Shown here one piece after another: positions 39,009 to 50,739 of a stretch of 64,000 nucleotides of DNA (positions are counted from its first letter, which is position 1; each line of letters starts with the position of its first letter). The notes below the pieces were generated by a model. That model did no database searches, had not been told where the DNA came from, and saw only the letters and a list, made by a program, of their open reading frames with translations. The stretch is from Casuarina equisetifolia (lineage: Eukaryota; Streptophyta; Magnoliopsida; Fagales; Casuarinaceae). The stretch is from positions 10,857,501 through 10,921,500 of the forward strand of contig CM052361.1 of assembly GCA_028551475.1 (NCBI GenBank). The letters run 5' to 3'. A program made the translations under genes and the position numbers.

Positions 39009-40818
39009 ATGGCTCCAGTGAGTATGCTCTGCATTGCCTCATTTCTCATCCTCTCTGTGGTGGCTGACGCCAGAATCCCCGGGGTTTACACCGGTGGGGA
39101 GTGGGAGAATGCCCACGCTACCTTCTACGGTGGCAGTGACGCCTCTGGAACTATGGGTACGTTTCTTCTAGCTAGCTTCACCATGGCATTTATGTATTTC
39201 CTGCTTTCGTGTCCTCTGCTACTCTTGCTGTGGAACATGAAAATCCCAGATATGGCTCCGCATTTTCGGTTAAATATCTCGTCCCTCAACTTATAATGTC
39301 CCTTCATCTCCCACTGGTTCCTCACAAAATCCAGCCCGTTTTCGTCATCTATGACTTACTGTAACGTTCTTAGTGAAATCTTTATAATCGTTGTCTTTGC
39401 GGTTCAAACTCAGTACGCTTGTAGAGAAATTTTCGTCCGTTACCTTTCTTACCTCTGTTCGAAGTCAGCAGCGAAATAAACTCTAACAACCGTTTTTCGT
39501 CTTAATGTGCCAGGTGGTGCCTGTGGATACGGCAATCTCTACAGCCAAGGGTATGGAGTGAGCACGGCGGCACTCAGCACTGCGCTCTTCAACAACGGGC
39601 TGAGTTGCGGCGCTTGCTTCGAGATCAAATGCACCGGGGATCCCAAGTGGTGCCATCCCGGCAGCCCCTCCATCCTTATCACGGCCACCAACTTCTGCCC
39701 CCCTAACTTCGCTCTCCCCAGCGACAATGGCGGGTGGTGCAACCCCCCCAGGCCTCACTTCGACCTTGCCATGCCCATGTTCCTCAAGATCGCCGAGTAC
39801 CGTGCTGGAATCGTCCCCGTGTCTTACCGTCGGTGAGTTTTCCCCTCCTCTGTTTTGCTTTAATGCCTCTTGTAGGTCTGGTTCTTTTTCTCTGTTCTGT
39901 TACTTTGCTAAATAAAACCCGCGACAAGTAAAAAAGTGAAACGCGTAGACTGGGATTTTTAGGTTTTCTACTTTATCGATTCTCCAAAAATATAAGCAGG
40001 TCTTATCATCATGAGAAGGACAAGATGATTTTCCTCGGAACCAAACGGCGACCAACGTTAATTTTAGTCTGAACAGTTCCTAGCCTGTTGGTTTTCTTGG
40101 GAAGCAAAGGTGGGGGGAAAGCTAGCAGAATCCCTGCGATGGTGGCAGAGTTTGTTGAGAATCCGTTCAGGCGTATGTCGTTTATCCAAACTTAAGGAAC
40201 GGCAACCATTTTTTTATTTTATTTCTCTGAACCTTTTGGGCGTGGTTACCCTCGTTTCCCCACTCGCTTCAGGGGGATTTCAGTAATTTAGTGGTCATTA
40301 ATTTTCCCGGAAAATCAGGATAGGCTGGCTTTCCAAAAGTCAGAAAATCCTCGACACATTTCGCGGTCTCCCATGTTCTCTCAAATCAGAAATACAGTCT
40401 TTTGGGACTTTAAACGGCCATTCCTTTCCGACAAAAAAGACCGGTCAAAAGTAATTCTTAATATCGTTAAATATAAGACAACTTACATAATTAATTTTCT
40501 TGTTACAGGGTCCCATGCAGGAAGCAAGGAGGAATCAGATTCACGATCAACGGTTTCAGTTACTTCAACCTGGTTCTGGTCACCAACGTCGCAGGCGCAG
40601 GAGACATCGTGCGCGTGAGCGTCAAGGGTTCGAAGACTGGCTGGATGAGCATGAGCCGCAACTGGGGCCAGAACTGGCAGTCCAACGCCGTGCTGGTGGG
40701 CCAGCCACTCTCCTTCAGGGTCACGGGCAGTGACAAGCGCACCTCAACCTCATTGAACGTGGCACCGGCCAATTGGAAGTTCGGCCAGACATTCACGGGA
40801 AAGAATTTCCGCGTCTGA
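39009..40818 (+). CDS. EXPA: Alpha-expansin
   Basis: Three exons, 39009-39156, 39514-39832 and 40509-40818, give 258 residues, standard for EXPA. The first about 22 residues form a signal peptide (hydrophobic [15 protein letters not shown]), so the product is secreted to the cell wall. Mature blocks include [20 protein letters not shown], a Cys-rich GH45-like domain 1 ([34 protein letters not shown]), and the HFD motif at about residues 131-133, which contains a conserved catalytic-site Asp. Domain 2 (expansin-type CBM63) carries [19 protein letters not shown] and [11 protein letters not shown]. Alpha-expansins loosen cellulose-xyloglucan contacts in acid-induced wall growth without hydrolysis. 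The coding exons are much richer in GC than the introns and flanks, as usual for this family. No defects were seen. Confidence 0.97.
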
Positions 40819-40925
40819 GTCTTCTCGTTACCGCCTTCTATATTTGTTAATTTTGGTTTTTCCCGCCTTCAGTTTTCCTTTATTTTCCCGGAAAATTCGA
40901 AGTGGTGGGGTAGGCAAGTAATAGT

Positions 40926-40942
40926 GGGGGGGGGGGGGGGGG
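40926..40942 (+). repeat. Homopolymer of 17 G
   Basis: Seventeen consecutive G residues lie 108 bp after the expansin stop codon, within the likely transcribed 3' region. Such a run can form G-quadruplexes and is prone to length error in sequencing, so the exact count is uncertain. Confidence 0.85.
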
Positions 40943-42941
40943 TGAAAAGTGGCGATAGGTAGGAAAGTTACCAGGGAGTGTCGTGGCTTTTTCTTTTCTA
41001 GCTTTATGTTCCTTTAAAGGTGACTGTCACAGTGGCAGCCATGGTTAAGTGCAGCGGCTGAAGTGGCTGCAGCTAGCAACATGTAGCCCGCAGCTTCTAT
41101 TACTCGTTTTCGATACTATCATATAATGTAAGGTGATACTTTTTTGCGTCTTATGTTTTTCCATTGTGGAAACCGACGATTCGCAACATTAATTGCAACT
41201 AGCCAGTTCTTGTGCAACATTGATTCATTCTGGAGAAAGCCCGGGTTTAGGAAAAGCCAAAATGCCAGCAGGAACGCAGCATGCGTCTACGACTTCGTGT
41301 AACGCCTATTCATGGTGCTGGTACTCGTTTTTATGGCGGCTCTGTACGTATTGGACAAGCCAGCTGCCCCATGTGAGCACCCAGTGTGGAAGATTGGATA
41401 CAGGATGGGATAATCTCTTCAATCGCACATCATTTTCCGATGATAAATCGAGACTCTGGGAAAGGAAAATTTCGCAACATGGAGGTGCTTGGATAAACTT
41501 GTCGGTGAACGTCCAAGAACAGCATGTGCGCTGCTCAGGCACCAAGTTTACTGCTTACTTTCGCTTTATGTCAATTTGTTACCGTGTTAAGACCCTGTTC
41601 TCACCTTGCTTGGTGCGTGCTGAAATTTCCCTCTGCCAAGCACATCTTTCCAGTACTATACATTTTTCCGTCAAAAACTTTTAAGGAATGGAAGAGAATT
41701 TATTCCTCCAAGAAAGGTCCTTTATACATTTCTCCTTTGGCTGAGGGGCTAACGATCAGGGTTATCTTAAGAGTATTAAATGGACAGTGTCTGCTCAGGA
41801 AGAAGGAAAACGAAAAGACCAATATCTTGAGAAATGTGCCTTACAGATTCTCGACTACTTTTGGGTGTTTAATGGCTGAATGCCTTCAACTTCATTCTCC
41901 AATGGGCAATCAAGAGGAGCCGCTCATGAGTTCTAAGTCGAATAACCACGAACATAGAAAAGTATTTTCGCAATAAAGTTGACAATCCGGTACCATCCAT
42001 GGGCGCGTCTTTGGCATATGGCCTAGACGCTGTGCTTGTCTCGTAGGGAGATAATAGGCCGGTGCCAGGTTCGACTCCAAAAGAGGATAGCCCTGTCTGG
42101 TCCGTAAGAGAAGACGTGGAATTTATACCTTATCGTAACAAGGCTTTCGGAACGTAGCAACAGGCTAAACTGGGACCTACTTATGCGCATTGTTCTTTCA
42201 TCCTGGAAGGATGCTGCACAACTTGAGCTGGTCTAGGTCGATTATAAATGGTAAAGAACAATGGCTTTCAGTGAGAAGCTGTGGTCGCAGTCTGTCTTTG
42301 GTCGGTGCTTTTTGTAGTGGTACAGAAGTTAAGAATCTTGCACGAGTGGGTATGGAGGTTATAGAGACAGATGATAATGGTAGCTGAATGCAATACAAAA
42401 AGAACTGATAATTTTCTTCAAATTGGGATTCCTTCTCAAAGCTTGTAACCAATTCGCAGTCAAATTTATCCCAATCCTAAAGCTTTCCTGAATTTAGAAG
42501 CGGAGGTCCGTGATTACTGCAGTCCACAACTTGTAGTCCATTTTGTGGAATAAGCGAACATAAGAATATAGCAATGGAACAAAAGAATCGTTGACTTAAA
42601 GATGGTATAAATTATTAGATCTTAAAGGAAACACTTGAAGAGCCTAAGTAGCAAATTTCATTCTCTTTTGCATTGAAAGGCAACTAAAATGATTTAATTA
42701 TATAAAGAGACTAAATTACTCTTTTAAATATAATTATTAAGATTAGTCACCATTTAAAGGTTTTTTGGTTGAATTTAAATTATAGCAGCAATGAATTGTA
42801 AAACATGTTACTTATGAAAAGATTCACTTTAAGTAAGACAAAGAAAGAGTTAAGCCAAAATAAGAGCTGTTATAAATTGAGCCATTTCGCATAATGTGAT
42901 GATGAAGACTTCCGAGACATTGCCGAAGCACCGAAAAGATG

Positions 42942-42946
42942 AAAAA
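42942..42946 (-). terminator. RNA polymerase III terminator for tRNA-Lys
   Basis: A run of five T on the minus strand lies 25 bp beyond the 3' end of the tRNA gene, the usual form of a Pol III stop. Confidence 0.6.
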
Positions 42947-42971
42947 TGCAATGTCACCCCACGTGTGCACC

Positions 42972-43043
42972 GCCGTCTGTGGGAATCGAACCCACGACCA
43001 CGTGGTTAAAAGCCACGCGCTCTACCGGCTGAGCTAAGACGGC
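42972..43043 (-). tRNA. tRNA-Lys (anticodon UUU)
   Basis: The 72-nt minus-strand sequence folds as a full cloverleaf. The acceptor stem GCCGTCT pairs perfectly with AGACGGC. The D arm is GCTC-AGCCGGTA-GAGC. The anticodon stem CGTGG/CCACG encloses the loop CTTTTAA with anticodon TTT. The T arm is GTGGG-TTCGATT-CCCAC. No intron and no encoded CCA are present, as expected of a nuclear plant tRNA gene. Internal promoter boxes A (TAGCTCAGCCGG) and B (GGTTCGATTCC) are intact. It is a single copy in this window. Confidence 0.97.
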
Positions 43044-43852
43044 TATACGACAAGTCTGCTAGCGGTATTAATAAAAATATTAATATCTTTTATTTCACTC
43101 AAAAAGGAAGTAGCCTGACTGTCTTTTAAAGTAATTCAGAGTACCTTGTTCAATAATAGTTTGACTGTCTCTTATACTCCAAAAATTATCAGTTCAAGCA
43201 GGCTTTCAATTAAAGCCCAACGTAGTAGCATTGTTAAAAACAGAAGTAGAATCTAGCCCATCTTGATTGGGAAGGCCCTGTTTGACGAGCCTAGTTATGT
43301 ATGGAGTAAAATCTCATTCTCATCGCATACACAAAACAACCGGATTTTCTGCATTTGAGAATTATGTTGTTCGTGTTTTAGCCGCTGCTTCTGCATTTGG
43401 TTTTTCTATTTTTGTTCCCTCGTTCTCTACTACATAGTGTTGAGCAGCGTATGATGTCATTCTTTTGTTTCCTCTTACAGAAGTTTTAGAGACCAACATC
43501 AATCATTGTGTTACCATTCACTACACGTTCATGTATTCAAAAACTTTTGAGGTTGTCTTTCAAAAATTCCCACTTTCCAGAAAAAAAAACTAGAACTCCA
43601 CTCAAATTTACAAACTAAAGATGGTTTCAATTATCAAACATATCACTTCTGTACCCTATATTCGATTAAGGGGCTTTCGTGCTTCTAGTATAAAACAGAG
43701 AACGTAGTAGATATACAAAAGCAAAAAACTGTACATTGCTCGAAGAGACATTGCTATGGTGCATACTTGAATCCTGAAACTCTGTCTATATTTTGCCGAG
43801 ACTTGTCCCCTGAACCAAAAAGATATCTGCTGCATGCTAATTTTTCCCTCCT

Positions 43853-46463
43853 TTATGCCCGAAATAGAGAAGCAGAAGGCCTCGGGTAGGCAGCGTATTT
43901 AGAATTCTCCACATCATCTCTGTCCGAGACTGGCTTGCCCTTGACATGGCTATGACCATTGACATCATGCTCCTTTTTGTTACTTTCTGGTGCGACTTGA
44001 AGCTCCTCCAATGCTGTTACCACTTCATCCATGCCGGGTCTGTTCTTGGATTCCATATCAAGGCACCGAATTGCAAGACTCACCGCCTTTTGTGCCTGGT
44101 CCGTTGAGTACTGACCTTCGAGACGAGCATCTAGAACACGAAACATCCTTCGTTTACTTCTCAGGTAAGGTTTTGCCCACTCGACCAAGTTCTGTTGTCC
44201 AGAAGGCCTATTTTTGTCTATGACTTGAAGGCCAGATAACATTTCTAGAAGTACAACTCCAAAACTATATACATCACTTTTTGCAGTCAGATGACCTACC
44301 CAGCAATAAAACATACAATTACTCATTTGAATACAAAATATATTGCTCCTGTTTTGAACGTATTATGAACTCAGCAATGCAGCTATATACTGTTACAAAA
44401 TATGACCAAAGCTAATTTAACAAGTCAAATATGAGATTCATATAAATTAACCATCAACCCTTGTGGCTTGAGTAATTGTGGTAAGATCGTCATAACAAAC
44501 TAGTAGAGAAGACCATTCATTCATCTGACAAAAGCACTTGGTGGAAAATAAACTATTCAATTACCTATAGCACAAAAGTATATGGTGTGGTGTTGGAGTT
44601 AACATAAGAGAAGTTGACTGTATTGAAGAAACATTCACACTGAAAAAGTACCTGTGGCTAGATACTCTGGAGCAGCATATCCATAAGTTCCCAAGACCCT
44701 TGTGGAGACATAGCTTCTACCACCAGTTGGTCCGTCCCTGGCCAGTCCAAAATCAGACAGTTTTGCATTGTAATCCTGAGAATTGAAAGCAAAGAGGAAA
44801 GATGGGAGATCATAAGTCTGATTGAATTTTAAAACTCATCAAGAAAATTTGATCAAACAGGCTAGCCATACTTCGTACCGAGTCAAGCAGGATATTAGAA
44901 GTCTTAAAGTCACGGTATATAACTTGTGTTTTGGCACTGTGAAGAAAAGCAAGTCCCTTGGCAGCACCAAGAGAAACTTTCATTCGGATGTCCCAAGAAA
45001 GTGGCTGGAAGTGAGATCCTCCTGCTTCAACAATAATCTAGCATCACAATTACAACATTGATATCTAAAAAAGAAAAAACAGAGTAAGAAAACTTTTAGC
45101 TTGTTTTCTAATAAAATTGTTTAAGGGGGATATAGAAAACTCACTTCGAAATAGATGATTTTCCATGCTTCCCTTAGTCATGAACTCGTATACCAGAAGC
45201 CGATGATCATCCTCTAAGCAATAACCAAGCAACTTGACAAGATTAGGATGATATAACTGCCCTAGATAGTTGATTTCTGCCTGTATATCCAAAGATAAAA
45301 CGGAGCTAATCAATACACTCAATCCAGAGCTTTCAAGATATTGTGCCATTTGGAAAGTAGCATTTTGCGAATATAACAAGTGCCAACAGGGACTATGGAG
45401 TGCCAGAGTCAAATGAAATCGGCTGCTTGCACAGGCTAATCATAGAATAATGCTACGGATGATGCTTGATATATACCCACTCAAAAGAGTTCCTTACATA
45501 AAAAAGTTTGTCTGAATGAAATTTGCTACTCTGGCCTGCGATCATAACATTTCCCGAGCAAGAAAATACACAGATCAAAGACAGAACAAACAACTAACAA
45601 AGGAACCAGCACTCACCAACCATTCCTTGTGGCCCTGGATCCCTTCTTGGTTGAGCCTCTTCACAGCCACCACTATGCCAGCCCCTGGTCTGGTAGCTGT
45701 AAGTGAATGCTCATCGACCCACCCCTTGAAAACTGAACCAAACCCACCCTCTCCTAGAACGCTATCAGGGCGGAAGTTTCTTGTAGCCATTTTGAGTTCA
45801 TTGAAGCCATAGTTCTTCAAATTGGATATCTCCAAGATCTCACCCTCACTCTTAACAGTCATGTGGGTGGATCTCAGTGAAAGCTTGCTGCTCGACCTAC
45901 TTATGATACTCCCATCTTTGCTTCCATATCTTGAATTAAACCCTACACAAAAGACATTCAGGCATGATTTCAGTCATGAGCCATCATAGAGTTTTAGAAT
46001 ACAAAATCTCTCAGGAGCAATTCAAAATTCACCGAAGTATCCTCTTGAAATAGTAGTAATAGTACTGTTTGAATAGATCGCTGAATATCGAGGAAATCAA
46101 TCCAAAGTTTATCCATTCAAGAAGTCCATCGATTTTAAACCAAACCAAATACTTCAAAACTAAAATCTCATCCAAATTGTTTGAACAATTTAAACTAGCT
46201 ATGCATGTTTAAGTAAAGAAAGAAAACTTCCGAAACTAATATTTTGCCACGAAGACCGCTAATTTAGCAAGGTAAACGCAATCAAGATAGTAAATTTAAA
46301 ATCTTCAGTCAAATTGGGCTCAATCAACCATCGAAAAACAACGAGAAGGAAAAAAGAAAAGAAAAGAAAAGAAAAGACATGCAAAACAAAATGGAAGAAA
46401 AGACAAGCTACCTGAATGCGAAGGAGCCACGGCCTTGATCCGACTGCTCATGCAAGACCCCAT
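43853..46463 (-). CDS. PBL: Receptor-like cytoplasmic kinase, subfamily VII (PBL-type Ser/Thr kinase)
   Basis: Six exons on the minus strand: 46463-46412, 45942-45617, 45280-45145, 45021-44879, 44775-44652 and 44295-43853. They give 407 residues. The N-terminus [11 protein letters not shown] carries Gly2 and Cys4, the usual sites for myristoylation and palmitoylation, so plasma-membrane anchoring is likely. The kinase domain has the glycine loop [11 protein letters not shown] (residues 81-91), VAVKRL with Lys112, the catalytic loop [10 protein letters not shown] with Asp209, DFG at 227-229, and the activation segment [17 protein letters not shown]. All key residues are present, so it should be active. 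There is no extracellular or transmembrane domain. RLCK-VII kinases relay signals from pattern-recognition and growth receptors. The tail after about residue 350 is variable and charged. The individual PBL number cannot be assigned. Confidence 0.95.
46352..46376. repeat. (AAAAG)n microsatellite in intron 1 of the kinase gene
   Basis: About five tandem AAAAG units on the plus strand, within the first intron on the minus strand. It has no visible link to either splice site. Confidence 0.75.
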
Positions 46464-49100
46464 CCAAAAAAAATGCTTTCAACTCCCACCAAGCCTTTCA
46501 AATACAAGAGGAGCTTACAACACCAAGAAAACCCTTTTCAGAAAAACAGATCCAAACCAAGCTTCCTTCTCGCTTTCTTTTATTTCTCTTTCCCCTCCCC
46601 CCGCCCCCCCCCTTTTTTTATGCTTTTAGATTGCTGAAGATTCGCCGACAACCTGAGTCTTCTGCGACTTCTATAGAAGACTTGGTAAAAATAGCAAAGA
46701 GGCTGCAACACCCAACAGTCGAAATAGGATAAGATGGAAAAGCTAATCAAACATGAAAAGGAGCACACATTTTCTCTTCAGCGGAGATCAAGTGATTGGC
46801 CACTGACAGGAAAGGGATTTTTGTGCAACTTTTCTTGGGTCTCCGATTGATGAGAAGAAAGGTCTCTAGTTTTGGGAATTCTGCTGGTAGTCCTTTCAGA
46901 CCTTATGACACTAGGCCAATAGGAGAGGGTGGACGGTTGACTTGCTTGTTGGCTTTCCCAGTCTTCCTCTTTAGCTCGAACTTGAAAAACAAAACAATAT
47001 TTTGCAGATTCTGCAAAATCAATTCCTAGATGCCAGGATTTGGCTCCACTGCTGTTGGATCAATGTTTGAAGCCAGAGTTTCTGCTAATCTTGATTGTTA
47101 ATGCAAGAAGTAGCGATGGGGATAGTTTTTGGAGAGCCCAGTTGGATGAATGCATGTTATTTTCCTGTGAAGCTTCTCATACATAACCAGGAACGTTCCT
47201 GTGATGGTTGTTGGCTTTCCATGACTTTTAGATTCCGATGAATGATAAGGCACTTTGTCAGTGCCGACAGAGCAATGATTTCGTGGAAATTTGATCAGAT
47301 TCTTGACCCCACAGCCATTGACTCGGTCGCCTCCCCCCTCCGTGCAAGACGGAGCGCACGTGATTTACGCTTGGATACCTATTCTTTGTCATACCTTTCA
47401 GACTCTTAAGAGTTTGGCATTCGTTAGCTTCTAAACTTTTTTTTTTCAAAAATTACATTGTTAAAGCTAAGTGGTTAATTAAAACGTCCCTTAAGTTTAA
47501 AATCTTCCAAGTTTCAAAAAATAATTTTAAGGCATAATAATCTTGTTATATTACTTTAATAAAATACTAAAAAAAAAATCCCTTCATGATAACATATGGT
47601 CAAGAGAATAACCGTGTTGAAGGCAACTACTATATTTATTTATTCTAAACTAAATAAATAATGCCACACTCCATTCTTCCGTTTGGGACATGGTTAGGTT
47701 GTATCCATTTTTTATGTCGCCAATAAGAAATTATACATATATGTTGTTTATACTTGGCACCCTCCGTAGGTCTCTTTATGTTTTGATTTGTCTTCCCTTC
47801 GGTGGGGTCAAGATCTTTAATATTTTGGAGCTCTCATTGTGGTTATGTTTATGCTCAGAACGACTTGGGGGAAGCTGCTTCTGTGTTGTCCACTCTCTTC
47901 CTCTACAGCTGACAAGTTTGCTTGTTCAGTTTAGGATTGAGACGGCCCCAGATCCGACAATGGAGCTGTATGTAATATAAGTCTGAAGTAGTCATACCAT
48001 CATCATAGCATGTAGAAGCTTCTGGCTCGCTGATGCATATAAGAACCTGCCTCCTTGAATCAGTCAGTAGCTTGTTATTCTAGTTTTCCTTGCTTTAAAC
48101 AAATGGACACCTTTTCCTGTTTCCACTTTTCTAAAAGCAGGTCTTCCCGAAAGTCACGACAAAGTTTATTATATGTACTTGTTAAGGTTTGGTATCTGAT
48201 TAGGGGAAGATCCAAATATGAGTGCATTGGTTAGTGGAATATAAGGTGAGGGAAAATGATTGTTAATGGGGTTATCCCTTATGTATATCATTTAGTCAGT
48301 CTTCTACGGCATCATTGTCGGAACCGGCCCGCAGAGAATAGACTATCGGGGCCACGATGTTCTGCCGGAGTGTCCAATTGTAGAGGTTGAAGGGTCTGGG
48401 CATGACATCTGTAGCTAGATATTGGCAATTTGCAGCATCCTCCGAAAGCCCTTGCCTGCCTTCATTTTCAAAGCCATGCTCTAGATCTCTTTGAAGCTTG
48501 GAGAGCTACTTCTTATATCTTCTCGTCAAGTATAATGTTGAATAAATAATTTCTTGAGAAGTCTCGATCGTTGGCAAGCAAATCTTGATGGGTTCTTGTC
48601 TTTGAAGAATTTTTCTAAGTGACGACATTCAAAATATCAAAATGTTAGAGATATTATAAAAAAACATATTGATGGTATATGTGTTAAAAAAATCGAAGGT
48701 GGACAAAAGAAGAACAAATGTTTTTACTTAATACAAATTATCAAATACTAAGCTCTCAAAACCAGTTGACAAGTTTGTAATGTTTTTACTTTTCAAACTT
48801 TTGCTCGCCAGCAGAATTAAAGCCACATCTCTCTAACTTGATTCAGGGCACCGAACAAAATATAATTTAATACATATGCTACCATTTAATAGATACTTAT
48901 ATCCTTGTTAAAAGACACAAATCTGAGAATTCACTATTTTTAATTTTTTATTTACAAAAGCTATTTCTGATATAATAATATAGAAATGTAGACACACTAA
49001 AAATAAAAACACATAGGGAAGTCAGATATAAACTACGTTTTATATTCTTGAATATACTCAATAATCTTTTAATTAGTCAAACAATTAATATTGAGTTGAA
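46464..49100. other. Intergenic region
   Basis: The left 200-300 bp, with C-rich and T-rich homopolymers near 46,597-46,619, is the likely 5' leader and promoter of the kinase gene. Farther right the DNA is AT-rich with short ORFs only. A less AT-rich patch at about 48,300-48,530 could be an old gene fragment but has no recognisable motif. Confidence 0.55.
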
Positions 49101-49129
49101 ATCTTACAATCTTAAATCCTCAAATAGAA

Positions 49130-49865
49130 ACTCAAACTTAGTTATCTTCTAACGAAAAGGAGAAGAAGCATTTAGAATATTGGCAATTATACTGATTTCA
49201 GTTTATGTCCTACTCTAGAACTCAAAGTGAGTTATCTTCTTAAAAAAAGGAGAAGAAGCTTTTTAGAACTTAGGCAACTATACTGATTTCAGTCTAGGTC
49301 TTACTCTAGCTCCTATTTTCTATAAATGGTGGGATGATTTCAAGAGAAAGAAGGAAAGAAAAAAAAAAAAAAAAGGACCTAAGGAATTCACAGACTCAAG
49401 CTTCCCGCAGCTTTGTTATAGTAAATTGGAATAGGTTTCCTAATTAGTTAGTATTTTAATTTTCTATGTAACTAGTTGCTTCACAAGATAGTAATTTTTT
49501 TTAATGCACACAACTACTTTTGCACCGTGGTGTTGAACTTGAGATCCCTTGATAGCAGGTTCTATTAAGTAATCAACAAATTCAAAAATATAACGATTGC
49601 ATGTCCATTCAACATTAGAATAGGTACTAAGGCCGGCATTGTCATTACTAGTGAGATTAATGCCATGATATAGACTTGTATAAATAGACATGATATTGTA
49701 CAATTCATTTCATAGCAAATTCATTATAATTTAAATTCTCTCATTCGTTGGCATTTCCTTTCCTTCACGCCCTTCACGTTTTGTGACATTAATGTCTTCT
49801 AAAGAAAGGCTGCCAAAGAGAGAAAGAGACCTGGAAACGAGGCCGTGGATGACAGCATTATGGCA
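49130..49865. repeat. Region similar to 63,768-64,000, with internal ~75-bp tandem duplication
   Basis: Two adjacent segments beginning near 49,138 and 49,211 share GTTATCTTCT, GGAGAAGAAGC, ATACTGATTTCAGT and TACTCTAG in the same order. A third related copy occurs at 63,768-63,840. Downstream, both loci share a GTGGGATGAT word followed by an AAAGAAGGAAAG tract. Later each has a GAGAC-CTGGA-ACGAGGC word ending near 49,865 and 64,000 respectively. The 49-kb copy has about 400 extra bases in the middle (49,390-49,800). Confidence 0.6.
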
Positions 49866-50739
49866 ACCAGATCATAAACAGCTGGATGAGAGAGAATAAG
49901 TCCCAACCCAATCAGCTGCCAGAGGGTAGGGTGTTTCACCCATCCGTTTATTTATTTATTTTGATTGGTTAAAGTGGGATGGGGTTGTTCACTAACCCGC
50001 AATTTAATATCAGTAATTCACCTTCAGTTGGTATTTTTTTGATTAAACGACCGGATTTGTTAATGCCAAATCTAAGCAGGTAAGTTCGAAGATTTATGAA
50101 TTCTTCGACATTTTGCTACCCATTTGTTACGGTACATACAATTGGTTAGGTGCCTTAATCGACGGGGCCAAGACAAATACACGCGCTTTTCAATCATTAT
50201 CACGTGGGACACTCCTTGTTCTGTTAAGTCAAGAAAAGGTAAGTCAACGAAGTAATTTTCTGAGGCCTTCCATTGTTACAGAAGGTTAGGAAACCATTGA
50301 CATGTAATTATTTGCAACATTATTTGTAGAACCATAGCAAAAAGCTTTGGTCAATCTCCTGAAAATTTAATTCAAAAAATCATTCTACTTCTCCCTATCC
50401 GTCCATAGGTTTACTCAAGACAACTTTCTAATGGTGCATAAAGTTTTCCACTCCAGAACAAAGAAGAAAAAGAAAAACATAGAATCAAAATCGGTTTTAT
50501 GGAACCAAGATAGACATAAAAAGGAATTTTTGTACAATAGATCTTATTGTTCTTCTTCTTAAAATTTTGCATTTCATATTACTTGGAATAAATTGGACAA
50601 CAGATAATTGTGTTATGAATTTCTATCTTTTATTTTTTTTCTTCTCAAAATTAGTTGTTGAGTTCCACATAGAAAATATAAAATCCAAAAAAATAAGTTT
50701 ATAAAAAGATGCATTCTTTGTAAAATTTAGCATGATATT
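49866..50739. other. AT-rich intergenic DNA without recognisable features
   Basis: I see no conserved coding frame, RNA gene or clear repeat in this interval. Confidence 0.5.

Larger units (their letters stand above)
40819..42971. other. Intergenic region between expansin and tRNA-Lys
   Basis: The first few hundred bases are the presumed 3' untranslated region of the expansin gene and include a G homopolymer. ORFs of 163 and 150 codons (41,193-41,684 and 41,524-41,976, plus) have no recognisable domain and are not called. A tRNA-like box B word occurs near 42,068. The right part is AT-rich. Confidence 0.55.

Noticed and set aside
41193-41976. Two overlapping plus-strand ORFs of 163 and 150 codons after the expansin gene
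   Set aside because: No recognisable motif and no sign of splice structure; Cys/Ser/Trp-rich composition looks like a chance frame.
47690-47980. Plus-strand ORF of 96 codons with hydrophobic stretches
   Set aside because: Hydrophobicity comes from T-rich sequence; there is no family signature or supporting gene structure.
49464-49703. Minus-strand ORF of 79 codons that at first looked like a polyprotein fragment
   Set aside because: I could not match it to a specific integrase, RNase H or other domain, so no function is claimed.
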